From a virus: a stretch of DNA of 24,582 nucleotides. Below the pieces are notes generated by a model. It made no database searches, had not been told where the DNA came from, and saw nothing but the letters and a program-made list of their open reading frames with translations. Where the stretch lies: IMG/VR virus record IMGVR_UViG_3300043395_003969, positions 1 through 24,582 of that record, one strand, 5' to 3'. Shown here one piece after another: positions 16,229-22,811 of the stretch. The translations under genes were made by a program, and so were the position numbers. Position 1 is the first letter of the stretch; the number at the start of each line of letters is the position of its first letter.

Positions 16229-16909
16229 ATGGCCAGTCTTGTGTCGAAATACGCCCCAACGACGTTTGAGGACGTCGCTGGGCAAAGCGAAGCCGTAGCG
16301 AAGCTGCGGCAGTTGGAGTCTCGCGGCTGGGACGGCCGCGTGTTATGGATCACCGGGAAGTCGGGGACTGGCAAGAGCACGTTGGCCCGCCTTGTGGCCG
16401 CCAGTGCCGCCAGTGATCCTTGCTGTGTCGAGACGATCAATGCTCAGGATTTGAGTCTTGATCGTTGCCGGGAGCTGGATCGACAGTGCCGGTTCGCTCC
16501 GGTGTGGGGCGGGGTCCACGCGATCGTCGTCAACGAAGCGCATCGGCTGCGTGGCCCCGTGATGTCGTACCTGAACGACGTCCTCGAAGCGCCGCATGTG
16601 GTGCGGAATTCGTGCTGGATTTTCACAACCACGCTGGACGGGGAGCTCAAGCTGTTTGACGAAGACGAGATTGAGCGGGTGCCGTTTGGCTCGCGGACAA
16701 TTCCCCTGCGGCTGAAGTACGATGAAGGGGTGACATTGGAGTTCGCGTTGCGTTGTCAGAAAATTGCCAAAGCCGAAGGACTCGACGGCAAAGATTTGAC
16801 GGACTACGTGGCGTTGGTGCGGAAACACAATTGGAATATGCGGGAGTGCCTCAACGCGATCGACGCGGGTGAGATGCTGCCGCCAGTGACTCAACGAAAG
16901 GCAGGATAG
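16229..16909 (+). CDS. AAA+ ATPase, clamp-loader / RuvB-like (226 aa)
   Basis: The N-terminal KYAPTTFEDVAGQSEAVAKL is the typical lead-in of clamp-loader and RuvB-type AAA+ domains. Walker A is GKSGTGKST (43-51). The Walker B region is HAIVVNEAHRL (98-108), with Asn in place of the usual Asp. Sensor 1 lies at WIFTTT (130-135), and a sensor-2-like Arg in NWNMRECLNAID (201-212). I recall similar phage ATPases with the VNEAH variant, so Asn may be normal for this subfamily, but I cannot verify it. No lid or collar oligomerisation domain of a full DnaX is present. AAAGGA lies about ten bases before the ATG. A role in phage DNA replication or recombination is inferred; the actual partner is unknown. 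Confidence 0.85.
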   Translation: MASLVSKYAPTTFEDVAGQSEAVAKLRQLESRGWDGRVLWITGKSGTGKSTLARLVAASAASDPCCVETINAQDLSLDRCRELDRQCRFAPVWGGVHAIVVNEAHRLRGPVMSYLNDVLEAPHVVRNSCWIFTTTLDGELKLFDEDEIERVPFGSRTIPLRLKYDEGVTLEFALRCQKIAKAEGLDGKDLTDYVALVRKHNWNMRECLNAIDAGEMLPPVTQRKAG

Positions 16910-16913
16910 CAAC

Positions 16914-17249
16914 ATGATGGCTTGGACAATCATCAGCGGAACCGAATACGAGCTGATTCCGCCGCGGCTCATTAACGCGCTCTACGCTTACGGCGATGAA
17001 GGCCGGCCGACAGGCGATTTCTTGCGGGCGGTGCTGGAAAACGACTTGAGAACCGCGATCGGGCTTGGCGACTCTGAATCGCTGGCCGTGCTGCCGATCA
17101 TTTGCCGGTTCGTCTACAACGAGATGCCGGCCAAGTGCCACGGGTCGCCAGAGGTCGTGGCTACCTGGTTGGAGGAAAACGCCGACTATTTGTTGGACGA
17201 TGACTGGCTCGCCGAGGACGAGGAAGAGCCGGCAAAAGCCGCCGGTTAA
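16914..17249 (+). CDS. Conserved-looking phage hypothetical protein (111 aa)
   Basis: AGGA lies seven bases before ATG 16914; a second ATG follows at 16917. Residues 24-90 have the pattern ALYAYGDEGRPTGDFLRAVL, then ENDLRTAIGLGD, then ICRFVYNEMP and CHGSPEVVATWL, which matches a frequent small phage protein (from memory: FL-AVL-NDL--A---AD-----L--I--Y-YN--P--CWGS----WL). The C-terminus is very acidic (DDDWLAEDEEEP). Function is unknown; co-transcription with the AAA+ ATPase four bases upstream suggests a shared process. Confidence 0.75.
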   Translation: MMAWTIISGTEYELIPPRLINALYAYGDEGRPTGDFLRAVLENDLRTAIGLGDSESLAVLPIICRFVYNEMPAKCHGSPEVVATWLEENADYLLDDDWLAEDEEEPAKAAG

Positions 17250-17263
17250 GTTTGGAAAACAGA

Positions 17264-17278
17264 ATGCCGAATTTGGCA
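17264..17278. repeat. 15-bp repeated near-palindrome, copy 1 (candidate operator)
   Basis: ATGCCGAATTTGGCA occurs identically here and at 21253-21267. The core TGCCGAATTTGGCA is a near-perfect inverted repeat (TGCC-AATT-GGCA with central mismatches), as expected for a dimeric repressor site. This copy lies just after the 111-aa gene and 260 bases before the DUF932 start. Confidence 0.5.
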
Positions 17279-17351
17279 TTGTGCTCACGGGAGCGAATCG
17301 CAACCAGCTCGTTGCTGGCCGTGAGCCCTTGGCGACAGTAGCATGCCGCCA

Positions 17352-17428
17352 GAGAGACCTACCAATTCTCAAACCATTTTCAGTCACACGCCCCGGCGAT
17401 TGCAGCGGGTAGCTCTGGTAGGTTTCTC
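17352..17428 (+). repeat. GAGARACCTACCA motif, copies 3 and 4 (inverted pair)
   Basis: Copy 3 (17352-17364) is direct, copy 4 (17416-17428) is inverted, giving a 13-bp stem with one G-U pair. The strand of copy 4 is therefore antisense to copies 1-3. Confidence 0.6.
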
Positions 17429-17538
17429 CCTGACTCTCGCCGGGGTCTTTTCACAGGCCGAAACGCGCTTCGGCGCGTCGCACGGTAGTTGCCGTGCCTG
17501 ATGATGGCCAGTTCCGCCAGAAACCGAGGGAGCCTACC

Positions 17539-18897
17539 ATGTTCGATTTCACGTTTGATGACATTCTGTCCGCCACGGTATCGGCCGCTGACAGTGCCGA
17601 TGCGCCGGTTGTCCTTGGCGAACAACACGACCTGAGCAAGATCAACACTGGCTCTGGCAGCGGACAGCGGACGCTGCAAAGGCAAATTGACGCGCTGAAG
17701 AGCGGCGCATATTGGGATGAAGCCGAATACGGCATTTCCCGCGAGGCTCAAATTGCCAAGCTGCAATTGGCCAATACGCCTGAGGCGCAAGCCCGTGAAT
17801 TGGAAGAGATGACTCAGCGTGCTCTTCGGCGCGCTGGTCTGGACGCAACGACTGGCCGCGTGGCGCTGATGGTCGCCGGAAAACTGCCCTGGCATGGGTT
17901 AGGAGTGAACGTTGCTGCCGCCACGACGTGGGAGCATGCCGCCAGACTGGGCGGCTTGGACTGGCTCGTCCTGAAGACGACGCTGCTGTTTCGGGACGCG
18001 CAAGGCGAACAGCACGAAGCTAAGGGCCGCTACGCTCTGGTGCGTTCAGACACCGGCCGGATGCTCGATGCGTGCGCTCAATACAAGCCGATCCAGAATT
18101 CAGAGGCATTTGCGTTTCTGGATGAGGTGCTCGGTTCCCACGGCGCCCACTACGAGGTTGCTGGGGCGCTGTTCGGAGGCGAGCAGGTCTTTATGCTCGC
18201 CCGGTTCCCCCAGCATGCTTTCTCAATCAATGGCAGCGACCGGCAAGAGGCGTTTGTCGCCTTCACCAATCCTCATACGGTTGGCAAAGCGGCGAAGTGC
18301 TTCGGGACCAGTGTGCGAATCGAGTGCGCCAACACGCACCGCATCGCATGCGGCAAGGATGCCGCCAAGGGCATCTCCATCCCGCACACCGGCGACGTCA
18401 AACGCAAGATTCGGGCAGCGCAAGAAGCATTGGGGATCACGGTCAAACAATTCGACGTGTACCGTGAAGGTTGTGAGGCGATGGTCAGCAAGCCCATGCC
18501 GATCAAGGCTTACGCCAACGACGTCCTGGATGCTGTGTTGGATATCACCGCAGCGGACGCTATGAAGGGAGCGGACGCTTTGGCCGCTGCTCTCAACGTT
18601 CACGAAGCGCAGCGCAAGCTGATGCGTGCGTCGTTCGAGAAGAAAATTGAGCGGCGCGGCGAGATTCTCCAAGATATCCTCGAACGATACGAGTCCCGCC
18701 AGAACGGTACGAACGGGATGCGAGGTACAGCCTGGGCGGCTTTCAATGCCGTCACGGACCATGTTGACCATAACCGGATTGGCCGGAACTCGTCCGACGC
18801 GGAAACTTGGCAGTCCCGGCGCTTTGAGGCCGCGCTGCTGGGGAAAGGTGACGACATGAAACAAGTGGCATTCGAGTTAGCGACCGCTGCGGTGTAG
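17539..18897 (+). CDS. DUF932 / phage-plasmid-like protein (452 aa)
   Basis: The DUF932 signature GKLPWHGLGVNV is at 114-125, followed by the family's alternating pattern: LDWLVLKTTLLF, ALVRSDTGRML, PIQNSEAFAFLDEVL, GGEQVFMLARFP and FTNPHTVGKA. About 110 N-terminal residues precede the domain and look like a separate acidic and helical extension. The frame is open to 17494, but GGAG six bases before ATG 17539 fixes the start (context GGAGCCTACCATG). DUF932 proteins are widespread on plasmids and phages, and the function is not established. The long structured leader suggests its expression is specially controlled. Confidence 0.88.
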   Translation: MFDFTFDDILSATVSAADSADAPVVLGEQHDLSKINTGSGSGQRTLQRQIDALKSGAYWDEAEYGISREAQIAKLQLANTPEAQARELEEMTQRALRRAGLDATTGRVALMVAGKLPWHGLGVNVAAATTWEHAARLGGLDWLVLKTTLLFRDAQGEQHEAKGRYALVRSDTGRMLDACAQYKPIQNSEAFAFLDEVLGSHGAHYEVAGALFGGEQVFMLARFPQHAFSINGSDRQEAFVAFTNPHTVGKAAKCFGTSVRIECANTHRIACGKDAAKGISIPHTGDVKRKIRAAQEALGITVKQFDVYREGCEAMVSKPMPIKAYANDVLDAVLDITAADAMKGADALAAALNVHEAQRKLMRASFEKKIERRGEILQDILERYESRQNGTNGMRGTAWAAFNAVTDHVDHNRIGRNSSDAETWQSRRFEAALLGKGDDMKQVAFELATAAV

Positions 18898-18911
18898 ACG
18901 TATGCTGATTT

Positions 18912-18972
18912 TGGTGACGGCTGGCGGATTGGATGCCGCCAGTAAACCACAGGTCCCGTCCGAAGTCGGGGC
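18912..18972 (+). repeat. Two-hairpin intergenic element, copy 2
   Basis: Second copy of the element at 15808-15867, again placed right after a stop codon and upstream of a small gene. Stem 1 is CTGGCGG/CCGCCAG (18921-18927 with 18936-18942) with the different loop ATTGGATG, one stem pair shorter than in copy 1. Linker and hairpin 2 are the same except one base in CCACAGG versus CCACGGG. Confidence 0.65.
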
Positions 18973-18990
18973 TGGATAATATCTACCACC

Positions 18991-19015
18991 GTCAGCCAAC
19001 GATTGATTGGCTGAC
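18991..19015 (+). promoter_or_regulatory. Nine-bp hairpin before the 19049 gene
   Basis: GTCAGCCAA (18991-18999) and TTGGCTGAC (19007-19015) form a perfect stem with a seven-base loop. It follows the two-hairpin element and precedes the RBS, so the leader of the next gene would contain three consecutive hairpins. No T-tract follows. Confidence 0.5.
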
Positions 19016-19048
19016 CCCTGCCGGGGGGTCCGGCCTGGAGATGCTGAG

Positions 19049-19288
19049 ATGAAGAGTTTCTTTGTGTTGTTCGTTTTCGTTGACGGGGCGTTTGACCGTG
19101 TGAAATCGTATCGACTGCCAGCGGCCGCCGTTGCTGCCGGGAAAAAGGCTGGTCGTTTTTGCGTCCGAGAATACCGTGGTGGCGGGAGTCGATGGCACAC
19201 CGCCCCCGACGACGTTGGCGCGATGGTCTGGCTCGATGGTCCTGATGGCTTGCGCGTGCGATCTGGAGCGATTGGAGACACGGTATGA
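19049..19288 (+). CDS. Small hypothetical protein (79 aa)
   Basis: ATG 19049 has GGAG eight bases upstream; the longer frame from 19007 begins inside a hairpin and is rejected. The start MKSFFVLFVFVDGAFDRVK is hydrophobic but not long or clean enough for a signal peptide; it looks like a buried beta strand. The rest is a small alpha/beta protein with a Gly/Arg-rich middle (REYRGGGSRWHT). It overlaps the next gene (ATGA). Function unknown. Confidence 0.65.
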   Translation: MKSFFVLFVFVDGAFDRVKSYRLPAAAVAAGKKAGRFCVREYRGGGSRWHTAPDDVGAMVWLDGPDGLRVRSGAIGDTV

Positions 19289-19491
19289 GTGTCGATTGGA
19301 TTCGCGAGACAGTCGCATCTCGCGCATTCGAGTGGCAGATCAAACAGAAGCTCTGGGAGCGGATGAACTTTGCGATCCGTGTATTGCGCGGTGAATGGAA
19401 CGCGATGAAAGTTGAAGAATTGGCCGATCACCTTTCGGAAGTGTTGGCCGAAGCCCGCGAAGATGAGCGGAAGTTTTTGGCGAGTAAATGA
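19285..19491 (+). CDS. Small helical hypothetical protein (68 aa)
   Basis: GGAG lies seven bases before ATG 19285, which overlaps the preceding stop. The protein is wholly helical and charged: VDWIRETVASRAFEWQIKQK, a short middle, then ELADHLSEVLAEAREDERKF. Its stop (19489-19491) is one base from the first attC-like element, so it either ends a further cassette or marks the end of the array. Function unknown. Confidence 0.65.
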   Translation: MSVDWIRETVASRAFEWQIKQKLWERMNFAIRVLRGEWNAMKVEELADHLSEVLAEAREDERKFLASK

Positions 19492-19492
19492 A

Positions 19493-19584
19493 GGCGAACG
19501 TCAAAGTTCAGCCGGGCGGCGCGGTTGAACTCCGAAGACAGAACACGCGCGAACGCCGCCTCGTGCTGGAACGACTTGTTAGCC
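19493..19584 (-). repeat. attC-like element 1 (92 nt)
   Basis: Bounded by GGCGAAC (19493-19499) and GTTAGCC (19578-19584). The arms GTTCAGC-CG-GGCGGCG and CGCCGCC-T-CG-T-GCTG-GAAC pair with three unpaired bases (T, T, G), all on the 3' arm of the plus strand. Read on the minus strand it begins GGCTAACAAGTCGTTCCAGC, like known integron attC sites, hence the strand given. It aligns without gaps to element 2 (also 92 nt), including ACAGAA-ACGCGC in the loop. Confidence 0.7.
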
Positions 19585-19887
19585 ATGCTTTGTTGCGGGA
19601 ATGAAATCACAACAGCCTTTTGCCCTCACTGCGGGAAAGCCAATGCGATCGTGGATAGATTGCCAATGCTTTTGAAGATGTGTGAGAGTAATCAACGAAA
19701 CAACGAAACTCGTGTGACTCAATGCGAGGGGCGGCTTGCGGACGAACGCTGCAAGGAGCATTGGGGCCGCATCGCGAAAACCAAAGCGGCGAGAGCAAAG
19801 GCGGCTGAGAAGTGGCGTCAGGCTGGCGAACAGTTACTGGCTGCAATGGCGGCGTATCAGAAGATGCGCGATGCTGAGCGTGGCTAA
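19585..19887 (+). CDS. Cassette 1: zinc-ribbon-like small protein (100 aa)
   Basis: ATG 19585 is the first base after the GTTAGCC core; its stop TAA lies inside the 3' core GGCTAAC, a classic gene-cassette feature. A longer form starting TTG 19525 in the loop of element 1 would add 20 residues. The protein has MLCCGNEITTAFCPHCGKAN at the N-terminus: CPHC plus an upstream CC pair may bind one metal ion. The C-terminal half is a charged Ala/Lys/Gln helix (AAEKWRQAGEQLLAAMAAYQ). No RBS is visible before ATG 19585. Function unknown. Confidence 0.65.
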   Translation: MLCCGNEITTAFCPHCGKANAIVDRLPMLLKMCESNQRNNETRVTQCEGRLADERCKEHWGRIAKTKAARAKAAEKWRQAGEQLLAAMAAYQKMRDAERG

Positions 19888-19973
19888 CGCTCAGGTTCAG
19901 CCGTGCGGCGGAGAGAAGATTATGAGTACAGAAAACGCGCAGTCCGCCGCTCGGCTGGAACCGCTTGTTGGGC
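19882..19973 (-). repeat. attC-like element 2 (92 nt)
   Basis: Bounded by GGCTAAC (19882-19888) and GTTGGGC (19967-19973). The arms GGTTC-AGCCG-GCGGCGGA and its complement pair over about 19 bp with one A-A/T-T mismatch and one unpaired G on the 3' plus-strand arm. Read on the minus strand it begins GCCCAACAAGCGGTTCCAGC and ends CTGAGCGTTAGCC, close to known attC ends. Its loop contains GGAG and the ATG of the next gene (19922). Confidence 0.75.
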
Positions 19974-20182
19974 GCCGGTTGTTTGGTCTCATAGCGAGGT
20001 GCAAAATGGAGCTTTCTGGTTGCAGCGATACCATGCCCTGCGTGAATTTGTTTTTGAGTCGTCAGGCGGCTCAGGCAGAAGTTGAAGCGTTTCGTATTCG
20101 GTGTCGGCAGCCGACCGATTGCGATCTTGATTGCGGTGAACCAATTCGCGTTGAGGTGTGTGAATTTGTGGTGGCTGGATAG
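19922..20182 (+). CDS. Cassette 2: small hypothetical protein (86 aa), start inside the attC-like element
   Basis: ATG 19922 lies in the loop of element 2 with GGAG (19910-19913) eight bases upstream. The 3' arm and core of the element are then translated as SAARLEPLVGRR. A later ATG at 20006 also has a good RBS (GAGG, six bases) and would give 58 residues without any element-derived sequence. The body ends with DLDCGEPIRVEVCEFVVAG, has five or more Cys and looks like a small alpha/beta protein. The stop TAG ends four bases before the GCCCAAC core. Function unknown; which start is used is not decided. Confidence 0.6.
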   Translation: MSTENAQSAARLEPLVGRRLFGLIARCKMELSGCSDTMPCVNLFLSRQAAQAEVEAFRIRCRQPTDCDLDCGEPIRVEVCEFVVAG

Positions 20183-20186
20183 CGCC

Positions 20187-20199
20187 GCCCAACAGTTAA
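20187..20199 (-). other. Array-end recombination-core-like site, left copy
   Basis: On the minus strand the sequence reads TTAACTGTTGGGC. GTTGGGC is the exact complement of the GCCCAAC/GTTGGGC core pair that bounds cassette 2, but no attC hairpin follows. The identical TTAACTGTT plus core occurs in the opposite orientation at 24164-24176, at the other side of the replication module. By analogy with integrons, this is the attI-like end of the array. Confidence 0.55.
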
Positions 20200-20217
20200 A
20201 AACGGCCTGCTCGGCCG
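20198..20217 (-). terminator. Intrinsic terminator downstream of the ParB-like gene
   Basis: On the minus strand CGGCC-GAGCA-GGCCG (20217-20203) is followed by TTTTTAAC. It lies 133 bases beyond the stop of the ParB-like gene and would end the replication operon before the cassette array. The stem is short (five bp), so strength is uncertain. Confidence 0.55.
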
Positions 20218-20288
20218 GAGTCGTGTTGTTGCGACTCACAGAGCGGTTGAGCGGCACGAGACCAATATCGGCCGTTGTCTTCACTCGG

Positions 20289-20328
20289 CCCCGCGCCCGG
20301 TGGCTCAAGCTGGGCGCGGGGTTTTTTT
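20289..20328 (+). terminator. Strong intrinsic terminator of the plus-strand operon
   Basis: A perfect ten-bp GC stem CCCCGCGCCC/GGGCGCGGGG (20289-20298 with 20312-20321) is followed by seven T. It lies between the converging plus-strand block and the minus-strand replication module. A GAGTCG/CGACTC hairpin (20218-20237) lies just upstream. Confidence 0.93.
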
Positions 20329-20350
20329 GTGCCGCCAGAGATCTCCGCAA

Positions 20351-21232
20351 CTACGACGCGATCGCCGCGGCCTTCTGCGGGAAGTACCGGGTTAACATTT
20401 GGTTGACCCGTTTGCGAATCGCTCTCCGAGTGTCGGCGTCATGAGCCGCTTCCGCCAGCGCGCGTTCGACAGCCTGCTCGAACGAGACGAGCTTCGCTTC
20501 CCAGGCCGGCGGTTTCGGCGTTTCTGGCGCGTCGATCCGCATGTTGTGCGGTCGAGTCGCTGTCTCGGCAACGGCCCGCTCAACGTCAGACGAAAGTCCA
20601 CCTGGAGCACAACGAGCCGCATCCAGCAGCGCCGCCGCTTCCGTCACGCTGCTCTTGGCCGGCGCGATTTGGGCGTCAGTGACGAGCGACTTCAAGTCAA
20701 CGCCATTCACTCGGTGGACGATGGGCGCTACCTTTTCGACTGCCGCAGCGAACTCGATATCGCGGCGCACTTGCCTGGGACTGACGCCAGTCTGCTCGGC
20801 AACTGCTTGGCAAGCGGCGGCCTGCGTTCCGAGCCGCTTCTTCGCTAGGGCTGCCATTGCCGCGCGGTGCAAGCTGATTTCGGCTTCGTTCAAGTTCCGT
20901 TTGCCGAGCTGCTGCTGCTCGATGAAATACAGCACCGCGTTTCGATCCTCGAATTTGACCTGCACGATGTCCGGCGGAGTCGGTGGCGTCCCTCGCTTGA
21001 GCCGGCCAAGCAGGCCGGTCGGCTGAGCCGCTTCAAATGCCGCCAGACGCCGCTTGTAGTCTTGCAGACGGTGATGCCCATCCACCAGCAGCTTGTGGCC
21101 TTCCCAAACGATGAGTGGCGACAGGTATCCGTGCTCGTCAATCGAGCGCCGCATGTCGTCCCGTTCCTCGTCACTCTGAGGCCGAAGCCTCGCCTCAAAT
21201 TCCGGGTCAATCAGAATGTCTTTCCAAAGCAT
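20351..21232 (-). CDS. ParB/Srx-domain DNA-binding protein (293 aa)
   Basis: The N-terminal ParB domain includes the nucleotide-binding motif LVDGHHRLQDYK (49-60), preceded by SIDEHGYLSPLIV. A RNLNEAEISLH segment and a helix-turn-helix (AAACQAVAEQTGVSPRQVRRDIEF, by parts) follow, as in ParB-family DNA binders. The C-terminus is basic and helical (RRAIRKRVNQMLTRYF). GGAGG lies eight bases before ATG 21232; the longer frame to 21268 is rejected. In phages and plasmids such proteins act in partition, transcription or replication control. It is the last gene of the replication operon. No ParA is in the window, so partition cannot be assumed. A repeated 15-bp site lies directly upstream. Confidence 0.87.
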   Translation of the reverse strand: MLWKDILIDPEFEARLRPQSDEERDDMRRSIDEHGYLSPLIVWEGHKLLVDGHHRLQDYKRRLAAFEAAQPTGLLGRLKRGTPPTPPDIVQVKFEDRNAVLYFIEQQQLGKRNLNEAEISLHRAAMAALAKKRLGTQAAACQAVAEQTGVSPRQVRRDIEFAAAVEKVAPIVHRVNGVDLKSLVTDAQIAPAKSSVTEAAALLDAARCAPGGLSSDVERAVAETATRPHNMRIDAPETPKPPAWEAKLVSFEQAVERALAEAAHDADTRRAIRKRVNQMLTRYFPQKAAAIAS

Positions 21233-21252
21233 GTGGTTTCCCTCCGAACTCG

Positions 21253-21267
21253 ATGCCGAATTTGGCA
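21253..21267. repeat. 15-bp repeated near-palindrome, copy 2 (candidate operator)
   Basis: Identical to 17264-17278 (ATGCCGAATTTGGCA). It lies 21 bases upstream of the ParB-like start codon, an expected place for an autoregulatory operator. Two other small palindromes, CCGATA-TG-TATCGG (21291-21304) and CGGCAG-TTT-CTGCCG (21302-21316), fill the rest of this 112-base gap. Confidence 0.5.
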
Positions 21268-21344
21268 ACTCCCCTGTGGAGCCGCGCTCACCGATATGTA
21301 TCGGCAGTTTCTGCCGGAGGACTTGAGCTCCGCGAGTTCACACA

Positions 21345-22754
21345 TCACACCGTCCAATCTTTCGACGGAAACGCGCGAGATGCCGCGTCAATTGCCGCCT
21401 CGCGACCGCGCGCGAGATCGGCAAACCGAGTGCATGCGGCCATCCAGGCCATCGAAACGATTCCCGTTTGCCCGTTGCGGTTCTTTGCGCAGATCACGTC
21501 GATCTCGCCAGGTCGCTCTTCGGGCTCAAAATCCGAGGGACGATGCAAGAACAAAACCTTGTCCGCGTCCTGCTCAATGGAACCAGACTCCCGTAAATCG
21601 GCCAATCGGGGACGCTTATCCTCTCTGTTCTCGATGTTCCGATTCATCTGAGCCAGCACGACGATGGGGATACCAAGTTCCTTCGCCAGTATCTTCAGCG
21701 ATTTAGTGATCGACGCCACCTCTTGCTCTCGTGGCCGATTGTTGGATGGCGGTAGGTCAGGCTGAACGAGCTGCAAGTAGTCCACCAACAGCATGCCGAT
21801 GTTCTCTTTGCGTTTAGCCCGCCTGGCTGTCGCCGCGATCGACGAAAAACGTTGGGACGGCCTGTCGTCGATCCGTAGGGGCATCTTGGAAAGCTTGCCC
21901 GCCGTCTCCAGCAAAATCTCGCGTTCTGTGGTATCGAGCCCCATGCAGTTCTTGAGCTTCCTGCCTGACACTCCACTCTCAATGGAAAGTAAGCGTTCGG
22001 ACCATTCCAGCTTGGTCATTTCCAAACTGATCATCACCGAGGGAATCCCACGCTTTCCAAGATTCAAAGACAAACACGTCGCGAATGCGGATTTACCAAC
22101 TCCTGGTCGCGCTGCGACGATCACCAGTTCTCCATCTCCCAATCCGATCAACAACTCGTCCAAATCGGCGAAACCCGTTGCCGTCCCATGTGGCTGCCCG
22201 CTGTCGATTCGCGATTGGATTTCCGCCCACGCTTCAACCATCACATCACGGATCGAGACATCGACTTCCGGGTTGTAACGTTCGGTGATGGTCCGCAGGA
22301 CCGCTTCCGCTTTGGCAGCGATCTCGTCATCGGAGCCTGTGTCCGCAACCTCCAAAACCTCTCGGCAGCCGTAAACAGCGATGCGGGATTTCCAGGACGA
22401 GGCAACCAGCGCGGCGTAGTAGGCCGCATGGGACGAGTTTGGCACCGTCGCCATGATCTCGGTAAAGTGTTTCACTCCGCCGACTTGCTCGAATTGCTTC
22501 CGCCTGTCGAGTTCGGTGGCCACAGTCACGGCATCAATGGGAAACGTCGATCGACGAAGGCTCTGAATCGCCTCCCAGATCAACCGATGCGCGTCGGCGT
22601 AGAACCAGTCGGACTCCAGCAACGGTAGGTCATCAAGCGTGTCGGCCGGGGACGGAGAAACGAGCACGCTTCCAATGACAGCCATCTCGGCTTCGAGATT
22701 CTGAGGCGGTTGACCGTTGCGCGATGATTTTGGTTGGGGATTTGTGGCTGGCAT
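21345..22754 (-). CDS. dnaB: Replicative DNA helicase, DnaB family (469 aa)
   Basis: Hexameric helicase that unwinds DNA at the replication fork. The N-terminal domain starts with the typical QNLEAEMAVIGSVL; the RecA-like C-terminal domain has Walker A AARPGVGKSAFA (about 219-230), Walker B MLLVDYLQLVQP (about 325-336) and the late motif LRESGSIEQDADKVLFLHR. Length is normal for DnaB and no key residue appears changed. A TTG at 22760 extends the frame, but GGAGG seven bases before ATG 22754 sets the start. The gene follows the initiator gene by 57 bases, an initiator-helicase order similar to lambda O-P or P22-type modules. Confidence 0.96.
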   Translation of the reverse strand: MPATNPQPKSSRNGQPPQNLEAEMAVIGSVLVSPSPADTLDDLPLLESDWFYADAHRLIWEAIQSLRRSTFPIDAVTVATELDRRKQFEQVGGVKHFTEIMATVPNSSHAAYYAALVASSWKSRIAVYGCREVLEVADTGSDDEIAAKAEAVLRTITERYNPEVDVSIRDVMVEAWAEIQSRIDSGQPHGTATGFADLDELLIGLGDGELVIVAARPGVGKSAFATCLSLNLGKRGIPSVMISLEMTKLEWSERLLSIESGVSGRKLKNCMGLDTTEREILLETAGKLSKMPLRIDDRPSQRFSSIAATARRAKRKENIGMLLVDYLQLVQPDLPPSNNRPREQEVASITKSLKILAKELGIPIVVLAQMNRNIENREDKRPRLADLRESGSIEQDADKVLFLHRPSDFEPEERPGEIDVICAKNRNGQTGIVSMAWMAACTRFADLARGREAAIDAASRAFPSKDWTV

Positions 22755-22811
22755 CGCCAAACCTCCATAAACGCTCTAGGACCGATCGTAGTAGTCGAAA
22801 CGATTCCGACG

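Larger units (their letters stand above)
17250..17538 (+). promoter_or_regulatory. Highly structured leader upstream of the DUF932 gene
   Basis: No gene fits in these 289 bases, which are packed with inverted repeats: GCTCACGG/CCGTGAGC (17283-17290 with 17319-17326) enclosing CCAGC/GCTGG; GAGAGACCTACCA (17352-17364) with TGGTAGGTTTCTC (17416-17428); CCCCGGCGA (17391-17399) with TCGCCGGGG (17437-17445) followed by TCTTTT; ACGCGC-TTCG-GCGCGT (17463-17478); and GCACGG/CCGTGC (17480-17497). The second and third helices interleave, like an antiterminator and terminator. A 15-bp site (17264-17278) is repeated upstream of the ParB-like gene. Confidence 0.6.

Noticed and set aside
19607-20350. 247-codon minus-strand frame across the cassettes
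   Set aside because: It runs through a strong terminator and the attC-like element 2, has no RBS and a shadow-like composition; plus-strand cassette genes fit the core boundaries instead.
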